Shown: positions 31,159 through 40,140 of the stretch, piece after piece | How positions within the stretch are numbered: position 1 is the stretch's first letter | Layout: each line of letters begins with the position of its first letter | NCBI GenBank assembly: GCA_963747405.1 | Contig: CAVVFG010000005.1 | Location: 62,001 to 126,000 of the forward strand | Direction of reading: 5' to 3' | Origin: Fodinibacter sp963747405 | GTDB taxonomy: Bacteria; Actinomycetota; Actinomycetes; Actinomycetales; Dermatophilaceae | DNA: 64,000 nt | Notes under the pieces: model-generated | Database searches by the model: none | What the model saw: only the letters and a program-made list of their open reading frames with translations | What the model was told of the DNA's origin: nothing | Made by a program: the position numbers and the translations under genes

Positions 31159-33861
31159 CTACGGCGTGACGCGCAGGATGCCCCGGGCGCCGCGCTCGGC
31201 ATCTGCCATGGCGTGGGTGACGAAGGCGTAGTGGCCGGGTGCGCGCGGCGTCAGCTCGACGAAGCCGCCCTGGGCCACGCCGAGGTCGAGCACCTGGCTG
31301 CCGCCCCGGCGGCCGCCCATCGGGCCGACGCCGTCGCGCAGGAGGTAGGCGCCCTCGGACCAGACGGTGTCGAACTGGGTGCCCACGACGTGGAAGCTCG
31401 ACCCGCGGTTCGGCCCGGCGGCCAGCACCCAGAAGCGCACCCGGTCGCCCACCCGCGCCGACAGCGGCCGGGCGACGTACTGGTTGGCCTCGGCGTTGAA
31501 CACCACGGCATCCGGCGTGTCCGCAGCGGCGGAGGCGGCGTCCACCTCGCGCACCGACGAGCGCCCGTCGCCGTCGAGGTGCACCTCCGACTGCACGAGC
31601 AGGTAGCTGCGGTCGACCGCGGGCAGCCCGTCGGGCTCGATGACGACGGCCCCGTGCATGCCGGCCGCGATGTGCGCGCTCATCGGCATCGTCGAGCAGT
31701 GGTACATCCACACCCCGGCCCGCGCGGCGGTGAAGCGATAGGTGAGCGAGCCGCCGGGCGCGATGGTGCGCATCACCTCGTCGGGGGCGGTCTCGCCGGC
31801 GTGGAAGTCGACCGAGTGGCCCATCGATGCATGGTTGACCAGGGTCACGACGAAGCTGTCGCCGACCCGGCCGTGCAGGGTGGGGCCGGGCACCGCCCCG
31901 TTGAACGTCCAGCGCTTCTGCCGCACGCCGGGCGCCACCTCGAGCTCGCGCTCCTGAACCGTCAGCGTCACCGCGTGGGTGCGCGAGGCACCCAGCGGCG
32001 GCAGCACCGCGGGCACGGCGCTGAACCCGGCATCCGCCGCTCGGGAGAGGTCGACGGGGGGCGTCACCGGGCTGGATGCCGGTGCCGCGCCGGATGCCCC
32101 CGCGCCACCACCGGCGGGCGTCGCCGGGGCGCCCGCCACGACGACGTCGAGGACCATGCCCATCTGCCGGTGCCCGATGATGCGGCACCACCCCTGCGCG
32201 TCGGCGCCGAGCACCCCGACCTCGAGCGTCGCCGAGCCACCCGGCATGACCCGGGCGGTCTGGACACCGTCGCCGAACGTGAGGTCGTGCGGCGAGCCGT
32301 CGTCGCGGTTGACCAGGTCGATGACCAGCCGGTCGCCGTACGGCACGGTGAGCCGGCTGGGCGAGTAGGACATGTCGTGGGCCTCGACCCGAGCGCGGGT
32401 GGTGTGACCCGTTGGCTCGACACCGGCCAGGGCCGCCGAGATACCGGTGGAGGCGTCGTGGCCGGGCGCCGCGACGGCCAGCCCCGCCGAGGCGGGGTCG
32501 GCGGCCACCCCGAGGGTGACGACGAGCGCCAGGCTCGCGACCGCGGTGAGCAGTTGGGCGCCCGAGGTGGCCTGGCGGGCGGGGGCCGGTGCTGGGGAGG
32601 GCCGCACCCCGGCCGCGTCGGCATCGGCGAGCGACACCAACAGCGCCCGGCGCGCGGCCACGGCCGCCCGGATCGCCCGCATCAGCAGGGGCAGGAACGC
32701 GGCGAGGGCGGCGAGCACGAGCACGGACACCGCCACCCGCACGGCGCTCGGCGAGGGCAGCAGGCAGACGAGCAGGCCGAGGTTGACGACGGTGACCCGC
32801 CACACCGCGCCGCGGTCGAGCCACGCCTGCCCCGCCCGCACCACCGACGGCCCGCCGCCGAGCACCGACGGGATGAGGTAGGACAGCGCACCGAAGAGCA
32901 GCTGCGCGGCGAAGCCGACGGCCACGACCGCCGCGACCACCCCGTAGCCGTCGGCCAGGGTCGCCCACGACGCGCTGGTCGCGAGGCGCCACCCCACGAG
33001 GGCGATGGCGACGACCCACCAGCCGAGGGCGGCGGTGACCGACCAGGTGGCGAACGCCTTGGGCGGTGCGGTGCGCGCCGGCGCCACCAGGGCCCGCCCC
33101 CACCAGGCGAGCCCTGCGGCGTACGTGGCCAGGCCGGCGAGGGCGGTCGGCCGCGAGCCGAGGGCGGCCCCGGTGGCGAGCACGGCGAGCCCGGCCAGCA
33201 GCACCGGGAGGGCCTGCCCGGCCAGGCGCTCGGCGCGGCCGTCCATCCTGGTGCGCAGCATGGTCGGCCACAGCGTGACCAGGGTGCCGGTGACCGTGAG
33301 CCCGATCCAGCCGAGCACCATGACCATCGAGTGGGCGACCAGTACCGCACCGTCGCGTTCGTCGTCGAGGCCGCGCGCCAGCCAGACCCCGAGCGCCGCG
33401 CCGACGGGCAGGCACGCGGCAGCGGCGAGGTAGTAGCGCACCGTGATGCGGAACCGACCCGGGAGGGCCCGCCGCAGCCGCCGCCAGAGCTGGATGCCGT
33501 GCCACAGCACCGCAGCGGACAGGGCCGTCGCGCCGGCGACGGTGAGCGGCCACCAGCCGCTCGGCACTCCGACGAGCACGAGGGCAGCCCCGGTGAGCAG
33601 CAGCCCGATCCGCCGGTTCTGCTGGGTGCGGTCGTCGATCTCGACCGGGGTCTTGAGCAGCGCCTGGGTGAAGTGGGTGCTCCACACCATCGCCGAGTGG
33701 GTGAGCGCGCCGAGCAGCACGAGGTGCACCATCAGCCACCCGCCGGCCGGCACGATCGGGTGCACCAGCGCGACGGCGAGGGCCAGGGCGAGCCAGACCA
33801 GCCCCGGGCGGTCGCGCAGCGCCCAGGTGCGACGTGGTGGGTGTGCGGCGGGGCGGTTCAC
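31159..33861 (-). CDS. nirK: Membrane-anchored copper nitrite reductase with extra cupredoxin domain
   Basis: A 900-residue fusion. Residues 1 to about 430 hold many membrane helices with conserved His (LTHSAMVWSTHFTQALL, VAHSMVMVLGWIGL, LFGALSYLIPSVLGGG). Residues about 455-560 form a cupredoxin with plastocyanin-like ligands (GSPHDLTFG, then WCRIIGHRQMGM). From about 595 to 900 come the two NirK cupredoxin domains: MGHSVDFHAGE, the type-1/type-2 copper block VWMYHCSTMPMSAHIAAGM near 717, and FHVVGTQFD near 828. It would reduce nitrite to NO outside the membrane, with the extra cupredoxin passing electrons. The GTG start is preceded by GGAG. It is last in a minus-strand group with NnrS-like, hemerythrin and DUF2249 genes. 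Confidence 0.85.
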   Translation of the reverse strand: MNRPAAHPPRRTWALRDRPGLVWLALALAVALVHPIVPAGGWLMVHLVLLGALTHSAMVWSTHFTQALLKTPVEIDDRTQQNRRIGLLLTGAALVLVGVPSGWWPLTVAGATALSAAVLWHGIQLWRRLRRALPGRFRITVRYYLAAAACLPVGAALGVWLARGLDDERDGAVLVAHSMVMVLGWIGLTVTGTLVTLWPTMLRTRMDGRAERLAGQALPVLLAGLAVLATGAALGSRPTALAGLATYAAGLAWWGRALVAPARTAPPKAFATWSVTAALGWWVVAIALVGWRLATSASWATLADGYGVVAAVVAVGFAAQLLFGALSYLIPSVLGGGPSVVRAGQAWLDRGAVWRVTVVNLGLLVCLLPSPSAVRVAVSVLVLAALAAFLPLLMRAIRAAVAARRALLVSLADADAAGVRPSPAPAPARQATSGAQLLTAVASLALVVTLGVAADPASAGLAVAAPGHDASTGISAALAGVEPTGHTTRARVEAHDMSYSPSRLTVPYGDRLVIDLVNRDDGSPHDLTFGDGVQTARVMPGGSATLEVGVLGADAQGWCRIIGHRQMGMVLDVVVAGAPATPAGGGAGASGAAPASSPVTPPVDLSRAADAGFSAVPAVLPPLGASRTHAVTLTVQERELEVAPGVRQKRWTFNGAVPGPTLHGRVGDSFVVTLVNHASMGHSVDFHAGETAPDEVMRTIAPGGSLTYRFTAARAGVWMYHCSTMPMSAHIAAGMHGAVVIEPDGLPAVDRSYLLVQSEVHLDGDGRSSVREVDAASAAADTPDAVVFNAEANQYVARPLSARVGDRVRFWVLAAGPNRGSSFHVVGTQFDTVWSEGAYLLRDGVGPMGGRRGGSQVLDLGVAQGGFVELTPRAPGHYAFVTHAMADAERGARGILRVTP

Positions 33862-33880
33862 GGCTGGCTCCGGGGGAGGG

Positions 33881-34993
33881 TCAGGACCGCACGAGCGGTC
33901 GTCGGGTGGCGGCGGTCCGGGAAGGGGCCGGTGCCGGGGCGGGCAGGGCGGCGCTGAGCGTGGCCGCGAGGGGCAGGAGCAGCAGGGCCGCCGCCGTGCC
34001 GTAGCCGCCGACCTCGGCGAGCACCGGCCGGCCGGACAGGTCACCGAGCACCCGGGCGGCCAGCACTGCCTGGAGCACGAGGAGCGGCGTCCAGAGCAGC
34101 GGGCGGTAGGGCACCGGCCGGCGCAGCACGGCGGGCAGGATCACAGGTGCGTGCGCCAGCACCATGCTCATCACGAAGCCCAGGAAGATCGTGTGCACCA
34201 CGACGTCGTGGGTGGCCGGCGTGGTGGTGACCCCGGCGAGCGTCCAGGCAAGCCCGGCCACGGCCAGCCACGCGTAGCCGGCGAGCATCGCCGCGGCGCT
34301 GAAGCGGGCCTGGCCGCCGGCGTGGATGGTGTGCCGGGCGACGTCGCGCGGCGCCAGCCAGCCGACGAGCACGAGCAGCGACAGCCCGAAGGCGCGTGAG
34401 CCCGGGTCGGGGAGGAGCACCGCCGCGGTGGCCGCGGTCGCGACGAGGGCGGCGACCGCGACGAGGGTGCGCTCGGCCGATGCGGGCAGGTGGACGCGGG
34501 CCAGCTCGACGCGCTCGGCTGCGATGGTGAGCACCACGAACCCGGCGAGCAGGGGTACGACGACGGCGGCATCCACCCGTACCCAGAGCAGCGCGGCGAG
34601 CGCTGCGAGCACCGCGCCGAGCGCCTCGACGACCACGGGGTCGTCTCGCCGCCGCCGCCACAGGGCCACGAGCACGGCGGCGAGCGCGACCGCACCGTCG
34701 AGCAGCAACACCTGGCCGATGGTGCGCGGCAGGCCCGCAGCCAGTGCCAGCCCGCCGAGCCCGAGGAGGGCCGGGGCGGCGTAGCCGGCGGTGCGTCGCA
34801 GCGCGACCGCCCGCTCCAGGGCGATGAGGGTGCCGAGGAAGCCGAGCACCATCAGCGGGCCGTGCACGTCGCGAAGGTGTGCGGCACCGACGGGGGCGGG
34901 GACCTCGAGGAGGAGGAGGCCGGCGTCGAGGCCGGCGAGCAGGCTGAGCCCCGCCGGCAGCAACAGCCAGGCGCGCGACGGGGTGCGGCTCAT
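33881..34993 (-). CDS. Polytopic membrane protein, NnrS-like
   Basis: A 370-residue protein that is almost entirely hydrophobic, with about ten to twelve membrane helices. His residues recur in helices: LRDVHGPLMVLGFLGTL near residue 40, ARHTIHAGGQARFSAAAMLAGYAW near 220, and HDVVVHTIFLGFVMSMVLAHAPVILP near 260. These resemble the His-rich helices of NnrS, a haem/copper membrane protein linked to NO tolerance, and of the N-terminal part of the neighbouring nitrite reductase. The start overlaps the hemerythrin stop by 4 bp and the nitrite reductase begins 19 bp downstream, so it belongs to that operon. A role in NO metabolism or electron supply is inferred. Confidence 0.7.
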   Translation of the reverse strand: MSRTPSRAWLLLPAGLSLLAGLDAGLLLLEVPAPVGAAHLRDVHGPLMVLGFLGTLIALERAVALRRTAGYAAPALLGLGGLALAAGLPRTIGQVLLLDGAVALAAVLVALWRRRRDDPVVVEALGAVLAALAALLWVRVDAAVVVPLLAGFVVLTIAAERVELARVHLPASAERTLVAVAALVATAATAAVLLPDPGSRAFGLSLLVLVGWLAPRDVARHTIHAGGQARFSAAAMLAGYAWLAVAGLAWTLAGVTTTPATHDVVVHTIFLGFVMSMVLAHAPVILPAVLRRPVPYRPLLWTPLLVLQAVLAARVLGDLSGRPVLAEVGGYGTAAALLLLPLAATLSAALPAPAPAPSRTAATRRPLVRS

Positions 34994-35442
34994 CGGCTGA
35001 CCGTGAGCACGGGTCCGGGGGTGAGGGCGGCCACCCGCTCCCACTGCGGGCCGGCGAGCGCGATGGCGGCGGCCGGGAAGAGGCCGTTCTCCTCGCGGTC
35101 GATGTGCGTGCGCAGCGCTCGCTCGAGGGTCGGCACGAGGTCGTGCTCCCCGGCATCCACCCGGTGCAGGAGGTCGGCGAGGGTGAGGTGCTCGGTGCAC
35201 AGTCCGCGCACGTGCTCGGTGAACTCGCTGTCCTCGGCGAGCACGGCGAACAGGCCGGTCTCCTCGACCTCGGTGTGCGGGTCGAGCAGGCCGCGCAGGG
35301 CGGCGACAGCACCGCGCAGCTGGGCCTCGTCGCCCGTGCCGGCGGCGCGGCGCAGCCCGCCGGTGGCGTTGATGATGTCGACGTGCTCTCGCATCAGCCG
35401 ACCGACGACGTCGATGCTCTCGCACCCGCAGTAGCCGCACAC
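34990..35442 (-). CDS. Hemerythrin HHE-domain protein with Cys-rich N-terminus
   Basis: A 150-residue protein. The first residues MCGYCGCESI hold three Cys, possibly a metal or redox site. The hemerythrin part has LMREHVDIINATGG near residue 16, LLDPHTEVEETGLF near 53, LCTEHLTLADLLHRVDAGEHDLVPTLERALRTHIDREENGLFP from 80 to 123, giving the repeated His and Glu of a di-iron site. Hemerythrins of this kind bind or sense NO and O2 and can help repair iron-sulfur clusters. Its stop overlaps the NnrS-like ATG. Position in the nitrite reductase operon supports an NO-protection role. Confidence 0.85.
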   Translation of the reverse strand: MCGYCGCESIDVVGRLMREHVDIINATGGLRRAAGTGDEAQLRGAVAALRGLLDPHTEVEETGLFAVLAEDSEFTEHVRGLCTEHLTLADLLHRVDAGEHDLVPTLERALRTHIDREENGLFPAAAIALAGPQWERVAALTPGPVLTVSR

Positions 35443-35466
35443 GGTGGTCCCCCGTCCGATCCGGGC

Positions 35467-35769
35467 TCAGGCCCGGGTGAGCTTCAGCCGCCAGGCGTCG
35501 GGGCCCTCGTCGAGGTAGGCCACGGTGAGCGGGCCGCGCTCGGCCAGCTGCGCGAGCAGCGGCTTGGGGTCGTGCGGGGCGACGATGACGAGTGAGCCGC
35601 CGCGGGGGATGGCCGACCAGGCCCCGAACACCGTGGCGTGGCGGATGGCGTGCGGGATGGCGCGGACGTCGAGCTCGGGGGCCTCGCCGGCCACCTCGCC
35701 GCAGCCGCAGGCCCCGGCGGACGCTGACGGCGGCGCCTGGGTGAGGGGGAGAGTGGGGTGCGTGTTCAT
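35467..35769 (-). CDS. DUF2249-domain protein
   Basis: A 100-residue protein. After a Pro/Ala-rich start with ACGCGEVAGE, residues about 30-100 match DUF2249: LDVRAIPHAIRHATVFGAWSAIPRGGSLVIVAPHDPKPLLAQLAERGP. DUF2249 is a small TusA-like fold frequently found with hemerythrins, nitrite reductases and denitrification genes; its chemistry is not settled. GGAGG precedes the ATG. It is the first gene of the minus-strand nitrite reductase group and lies only 36 bp from the start of the divergent regulator. Confidence 0.85.
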   Translation of the reverse strand: MNTHPTLPLTQAPPSASAGACGCGEVAGEAPELDVRAIPHAIRHATVFGAWSAIPRGGSLVIVAPHDPKPLLAQLAERGPLTVAYLDEGPDAWRLKLTRA

Positions 35770-35805
35770 GGTGCCTCCGGTTCGGTTATTTACTACAATG
35801 ACGTT
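35770..35805. promoter_or_regulatory. 36-bp divergent promoter for the nitrite reductase group and its regulator
   Basis: Only 36 bp separate the start codons of the DUF2249 gene (minus) and the winged-helix regulator (plus). The segment contains an AT-rich island, TTATTTACTACAAT at 35787-35800, striking in this 73% G+C genome. Both transcripts must be initiated in or next to it, so overlapping promoters and an operator for the neighbouring regulator are expected. The regulator gene may have a very short leader. Confidence 0.55.
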
Positions 35806-36621
35806 GTGAAAAAGATAGCACCGCTGGGCCCCGCACCGACACCGGTGGCCGCCGATGCACCGCCGGAAGTGACCGATCCCTCACGCCGGCGGCTGCTGCA
35901 GGCGCTCGCCCGACCCGCCGAGCAGCCGCCGACCGTCGCGGACCTCGTCGTCGCTGTCGGGGGGCACCCCAACACCACCCGCCACCACCTGCGGCTGCTC
36001 GTGCGGGCCGGGCTGGTGTCCGAGCAGTACCGCGCACCGGCCGGCGGACGGGGTCGTCCCGCCGTCGGGTATGCCGTGACGCGGGCCGGGCACGAGGCCC
36101 TCGAGGCCGGCGCCGGCGCCGGTGGGTCGGCAGCCCAGGAGTACGTCGCGCTCGCTGCCGCGTTCGCCGAACGCCTGGCCGAGCGGGAGGCGAGCCCCGG
36201 CGCGGACTCGCGAGCCATCGGCCGGGCCTGGGGCACCGGGCTGGCGGCACGGCACGCGGCCGAGGTGGGTGGGGGGGACGAGCGACCGGTCGGCCGGGTC
36301 GTCGACCTGCTCGACCGGCTCGGTTTCTCGCCGGAGCTCGAGCCGGCGGGTGTGCCCGAGCCGCCGCCCGACCCGGTGCCGAGAGCGGATGCCGCGGCCG
36401 GTTCGCCCTCGCCGGAGGTGGGTGGAGAGGCGATCCTGCTGCGCACCTGCCCGTTGCTCGACGCCGCCCGCCGCCACCCCGAGGTGGTCTGCCAGGTGCA
36501 CCTCGGGCTCGTCGCCGGAGCCCTGGAGGCGTACGAGGAGCCGTCGGACGGGCTGCGGCTCGTGCCGTTCGCGCGCCCGGGGGCCTGCGTGCTCGAGCTG
36601 CCCCCCACACTGGTGCGATGA
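35806..36621 (+). CDS. Winged-helix regulator with C-terminal Cys motif, near nirK
   Basis: A 271-residue regulator, starting at GTG 35806 (VKKIAPLG). Residues about 30-105 form a winged helix: RRLLQALARPAEQPPTVADLVVAVGGHPNTTRHHLRLLVRAGLV, then GRPAVGYAVT. The C-terminal domain ends with LLRTCPLLDAARRHPEVVCQVHLGL (C-x13-C-x2-H) and a further Cys in PGACVLEL. The same motif occurs in the regulator at 40373. It resembles the cysteine arrangement of SufR-type iron-sulfur regulators, so a cluster or metal that senses NO or O2 is plausible. It is divergent from the nirK group and overlaps mobA by 4 bp. Confidence 0.8.
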   Translation: MKKIAPLGPAPTPVAADAPPEVTDPSRRRLLQALARPAEQPPTVADLVVAVGGHPNTTRHHLRLLVRAGLVSEQYRAPAGGRGRPAVGYAVTRAGHEALEAGAGAGGSAAQEYVALAAAFAERLAEREASPGADSRAIGRAWGTGLAARHAAEVGGGDERPVGRVVDLLDRLGFSPELEPAGVPEPPPDPVPRADAAAGSPSPEVGGEAILLRTCPLLDAARRHPEVVCQVHLGLVAGALEAYEEPSDGLRLVPFARPGACVLELPPTLVR

Positions 36622-37286
36622 GCGCCGAGCCGAGCGGGTCATCGCCCCACGCCGGGTCGCGCGGGTCGAGGTCACCGGCATCCGGAGCCGGCGTGGCGGG
36701 TGGCGAACCGCTCGACGTCACGGTCGTCGTGCTGGCCGGCGGCACGTCACGGCGGTTCGGGTCCGACAAGCTCGCGGCCCCCCTCGGCGGCAGCACCGTG
36801 CTCGACTCCGTGCTGCGCTCGCTGCCCGACGGCTGGCCGGCGGTGCTCGTCGGGCCGCAGCGGGCCACCGTCGCACCTGAGGCCGTCTGGGCGCGCGAGG
36901 ACCCTCCCGGCGGCGGCCCGCTGGCCGGGGTTGCCGCCGGGGTGGCCGAGGTGGCCACCGACGCGGTGGCCGTGATCGCCGGCGACATGCCGTATGCCGG
37001 TCTCGCGCTCGTCACATTGGTGGCCGCCCTGCGCACGGCACCGCCCGAGGTCGGGGCGGTGGTGGCGGTCGACGCTCACGGGGTGCCCAACCCGCTGCTC
37101 GCGGCCTACCGCACGGCATCGCTGAGGCGGGCGCTGCCGGTTCCGGCGGCGAACCGCCCCGCCAAGCTGCTGCTCGCGGTGCCCCACCTCGAGGTGGCCG
37201 TCACCGGCCGCGCCGGCCGCGACGTCGACACCCCCGCCGACCTCGACGACCTCGACGACCTCGAGAACCGTCCCGGTCCGGCCTGA
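36618..37286 (+). CDS. mobA: Molybdenum cofactor guanylyltransferase-like protein (MobA family)
   Basis: A 222-residue nucleotidyltransferase. After a low-complexity start of about 30 residues comes VVVLAGGTSRRFGSDKLAAPLGG, the MobA signature with the GTP-binding loop and Lys. DPPGGGPLAGVAAG near residue 95 and AVIAGDMPYAG near 115 are the other family motifs. MobA adds GMP to molybdopterin to give the bis-MGD cofactor that nitrate reductase NarG needs. The ATG overlaps the regulator stop, and the narGHJI operon is 4 kb away. The real start may be near the GTG or ATG closer to VVVLAGG. Confidence 0.85.
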   Translation: MSAEPSGSSPHAGSRGSRSPASGAGVAGGEPLDVTVVVLAGGTSRRFGSDKLAAPLGGSTVLDSVLRSLPDGWPAVLVGPQRATVAPEAVWAREDPPGGGPLAGVAAGVAEVATDAVAVIAGDMPYAGLALVTLVAALRTAPPEVGAVVAVDAHGVPNPLLAAYRTASLRRALPVPAANRPAKLLLAVPHLEVAVTGRAGRDVDTPADLDDLDDLENRPGPA

Positions 37287-37317
37287 CGGGCGTGCCCGCC
37301 ACAGTGCGCGGGAGGGG

Positions 37318-38715
37318 TCAGCCGGGCTTGGGCGCACCCGGGCGGGCGTAGCGCCACCAGGTGATGCCGACACAGAGCACGGCCCAGGCGATGCCGACGG
37401 CGTAGAACGCCACCGGGCCCAGGGTGGTCACACCGACACCGAAGAAGAACGGTCCGAAGGCCGCGATGGCCGCCGTCCAGCCGATGACGCCGCCGGCCTG
37501 ACGGCGCTCGAAGATCATCGGCATCTGCTTGAAGGTCGAGGCGTTGCCGATGCCGGCGAACAGGAAGATCGCGAGCATCCCGTAGAGGAACTGGTTGAAG
37601 CCGGCGTCGAGCGCGGCCGCGGAGCTGGTGTCGGGGGTCAGCGCGGGGATCGTGTACGCGATCGAGGCGACGATGCCGATGCCGGAGACGAGGGTCCAGA
37701 TCGCCCCTCCCATCCGGTCGGTGAGGGGGGAGAACACGACCCGGGCGGCGGCGCCGATGAGCGGGCCGAGGAAGACGAACTTCACGGCGTCGGGCACGGC
37801 GTAGCCCGCGACGAGCACGGTCGCCGTCGCCCCGGACCCCTGGACGATGTCGGTGTTGCCGCTGCCGTAGAGGTTGATCATCAGCAGGCCGAACTGCGCC
37901 GCGAGGCCGGAGAACGTCCCGAAGGTCATGATGTAGAGGATCGTCATCCACCAGGTGTCCTGGTTGCGGAAGATGTCGAACTGCTGGCGGATGTTCGCCT
38001 TGACCGGCACCGACTTCAGCATCGTCCAGGCGAGGACGGCTCCCACCACCATGAGCGGGATCCACACGAAGGCGGCGTTCTGGTACCACACGGTCGTGGG
38101 CGGCTTGCCCGACACGGTCATCTGCTGGCTGCCGCCGAAGACGGCCAGCGCGGAGACCGCGATGAGGTAGGGCGTGAGCAGCTGCACGAAGGAGACACCG
38201 AAGTTCCCGAGCCCGGCCTGCAGGCCCAGAGCGGTGCCCTGCTTGCGCTTGGGGAAGAAGTACGAGGTGCTCGGCATGAAGCCCGAGAACGCGCCGCCAC
38301 CGATGCCGGCGAGGAAGGCCAGCACCATCAGCTCCCAGTAGGGGGCGGTCGGCGACTGCACCCGCACCCCCCAGCCGAGGGTCGAGGCGATGAGCAGCAG
38401 GCTGGTCAGCGACACCATCTTGCGGGTGCCCATGATCGGCGGCAGCGTCATCCACACCAGACGGAACAGGCCGGCCGCGAGGCCCGGCATCGCCGCCATC
38501 CAGTACAGCTGGTTCTTCGTGAAGTCGTAGCCGAGCGCGTTGAGCTTGGGGATGATCGCGCTGGGCAGGAACCATGCGACGAACGCCAGGGTGAGGCAGA
38601 ACGTGGTGACCCACAGGGTCCGCCAGGCCAGTGAGCTGTCCCACGTCCGCTCGTCCTCGGGGTCCCAGGACTGCAGCCACTCACCCGTCGAGCGGGTGGT
38701 CCGTGTCGTGCTCAT
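37318..38715 (-). CDS. narK: Nitrate/nitrite transporter NarK (MFS), copy 1
   Basis: A 465-residue major facilitator with about twelve helices and a soluble N-terminus (WDPEDERTWDSSLAWRTLW) typical of one NarK branch. The nitrate-porter signatures are seen as FFPKRKQGTALGLQAGLGNFGVSF near residue 155 and its C-terminal counterpart FAGIGNASTFKQMPMIF near 390. These Gly-rich motifs with Asn line the nitrate path. GGAGAGACC precedes the ATG. It follows a second, clearly different narK 39 bp upstream on the same strand, so the two are probably co-transcribed. One may act as proton symporter and the other as nitrate/nitrite antiporter (family knowledge, not determined here). Confidence 0.92.
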   Translation of the reverse strand: MSTTRTTRSTGEWLQSWDPEDERTWDSSLAWRTLWVTTFCLTLAFVAWFLPSAIIPKLNALGYDFTKNQLYWMAAMPGLAAGLFRLVWMTLPPIMGTRKMVSLTSLLLIASTLGWGVRVQSPTAPYWELMVLAFLAGIGGGAFSGFMPSTSYFFPKRKQGTALGLQAGLGNFGVSFVQLLTPYLIAVSALAVFGGSQQMTVSGKPPTTVWYQNAAFVWIPLMVVGAVLAWTMLKSVPVKANIRQQFDIFRNQDTWWMTILYIMTFGTFSGLAAQFGLLMINLYGSGNTDIVQGSGATATVLVAGYAVPDAVKFVFLGPLIGAAARVVFSPLTDRMGGAIWTLVSGIGIVASIAYTIPALTPDTSSAAALDAGFNQFLYGMLAIFLFAGIGNASTFKQMPMIFERRQAGGVIGWTAAIAAFGPFFFGVGVTTLGPVAFYAVGIAWAVLCVGITWWRYARPGAPKPG

Positions 38716-38754
38716 GGTGGTCTCTCCTTGGGGTGGGGCGGTGGGCGTCGGTGG

Positions 38755-40140
38755 TCAGCGGGCGGCCGCGACGGCGGCGGGGGGCTCGAGGTGGTGGGCG
38801 AGGTCGGGCGACTCCCGGTGGAGCATCCGCACGACGGTGAGGTGCATCCACAGGAAGCAGGTGGCGGTGAGCAGGAACAGCACGAAGAAGGTGGAGGTCG
38901 GGAAGCCGGACCAGACCTTGGTGTAGGCGAACAGCAGGGGGAGGACGAACCCGCCCAGCCCGCCGAACATGCCGACGAGGCCGCCGACCGAGCCGACGTT
39001 GTCGGGGAAGTACTCGGGGATGTGCTTGTAGACGGCGGCCTTCCCCACGCCCATCGCGCAGCCGAGCACGAAGATCAGCGCGACGAACGGGAGCAGCCCG
39101 AGCGAGTAGCCGAGGTGGGAGCTCTGCGAGCCGTCGGCCTGGGCGATGACCAGGTGGCCGTTGGGCATCATCAGGATGCCGGTGGTCAGCATCATCACGG
39201 CCAGGGTCCAGTACATGACCCGGCGGGCGCCCCAGCGGTCGGAGAACCAGCCGCCGACCGGGCGCAGCAGGGATGCCGGGAAGATGAACGACGCGCTGAG
39301 CAGCGCGGCCTCGGCCAGCGGGATGTCGAAGTTGTCGACGTAGTACTTCGGCAGCCAGGCCGCGAGGGCGACGTAGGCGCCGAAGACGGCGGCGTAGTAG
39401 AGGCTGAACCGCCACACCCGCGCGTGCTTGAGCGGGGCGAGCATCTCGCGCACCGGCTTGCCGGCGCCGGCGCGGCGGTCGTGCCGCGGCACGATGAGGA
39501 GGGTCAGCGCCGCGACGACCACGAGGGCCACGGTGTAGATGGCCGGGAAGATGCGCCAGCCGCCGGGGAAGACACCGAGGTAGGTGGCGCCGGCGGTGGC
39601 GGCGATGACCGTGGGGAGCAGCACGATGAGCAGCTTGGTCACCGAGGCGCCGATGTTGCCGGCGCCGAAGAGGCCGAGCGCGAAGCCCTGGCGGTCCTTG
39701 GGGAACCAGGCGGCGTTCCACGAGATGCCGACGCTGAACAGGTTTCCGGCGAACCCGACGAGGAACGCGAGCCCGAGCAGGGGAAGGTAGCTGGTCGCCC
39801 GGGTGATGAGGAAGCAGGGGATCGCCGTGAGCAGGAGCATCGCGATGGTGACCACCCGGCCGCCGACCCGGTCGGTGAGCATCCCCGCGGGCAGCCGCCA
39901 CAGCGAGCCGTTGAGCACCGCCACGGCACTGATCCAGGCCAGCTGCGGGTCGGAGAGGCCGAGCTCCTTCTGGATCGGCACGCCGAGGATGCCGAACATC
40001 AGCCAGACCGCGAACATCAGGGTGAAGGCGATGGTCGACATCGTCAGGACCCGCCTGGCGCCGGCCGGGACGTGGCCGGCGCCGGTGTCGTCGTGGGCAG
40101 CGGCCTGCGGGGCAGCCGGCGCAGCCAGGAGCTGGGTCAT
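38755..40140 (-). CDS. narK: Nitrate/nitrite transporter NarK (MFS), copy 2
   Basis: A 461-residue major facilitator. The soluble N-terminus of about 30 residues precedes MSTIAFTLMFAVWLMFGILGVPIQKELGLSD. The nitrate signature motifs are WFPKDRQGFALGLFGAGNIGASVT near residue 145 and FPDNVGSVGGLVGMFGGLGGFVLP near 375. The second is the classical C-terminal G-x-G-N/S-x-GG element. GGAGG lies seven bases before the ATG. It is the first gene of the two-transporter unit and diverges from the regulator-narGHJI operon, across 232 bp that contain a candidate operator. It belongs to a different NarK branch than copy 1. Confidence 0.92.
   Translation of the reverse strand: MTQLLAAPAAPQAAAHDDTGAGHVPAGARRVLTMSTIAFTLMFAVWLMFGILGVPIQKELGLSDPQLAWISAVAVLNGSLWRLPAGMLTDRVGGRVVTIAMLLLTAIPCFLITRATSYLPLLGLAFLVGFAGNLFSVGISWNAAWFPKDRQGFALGLFGAGNIGASVTKLLIVLLPTVIAATAGATYLGVFPGGWRIFPAIYTVALVVVAALTLLIVPRHDRRAGAGKPVREMLAPLKHARVWRFSLYYAAVFGAYVALAAWLPKYYVDNFDIPLAEAALLSASFIFPASLLRPVGGWFSDRWGARRVMYWTLAVMMLTTGILMMPNGHLVIAQADGSQSSHLGYSLGLLPFVALIFVLGCAMGVGKAAVYKHIPEYFPDNVGSVGGLVGMFGGLGGFVLPLLFAYTKVWSGFPTSTFFVLFLLTATCFLWMHLTVVRMLHRESPDLAHHLEPPAAVAAAR

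Noticed and set aside
31213..33957. Open frame of 914 codons on the plus strand across nirK
   Set aside because: Composition is Arg/Gly/His-rich without any motif, while the minus strand encodes clear copper-binding sites.
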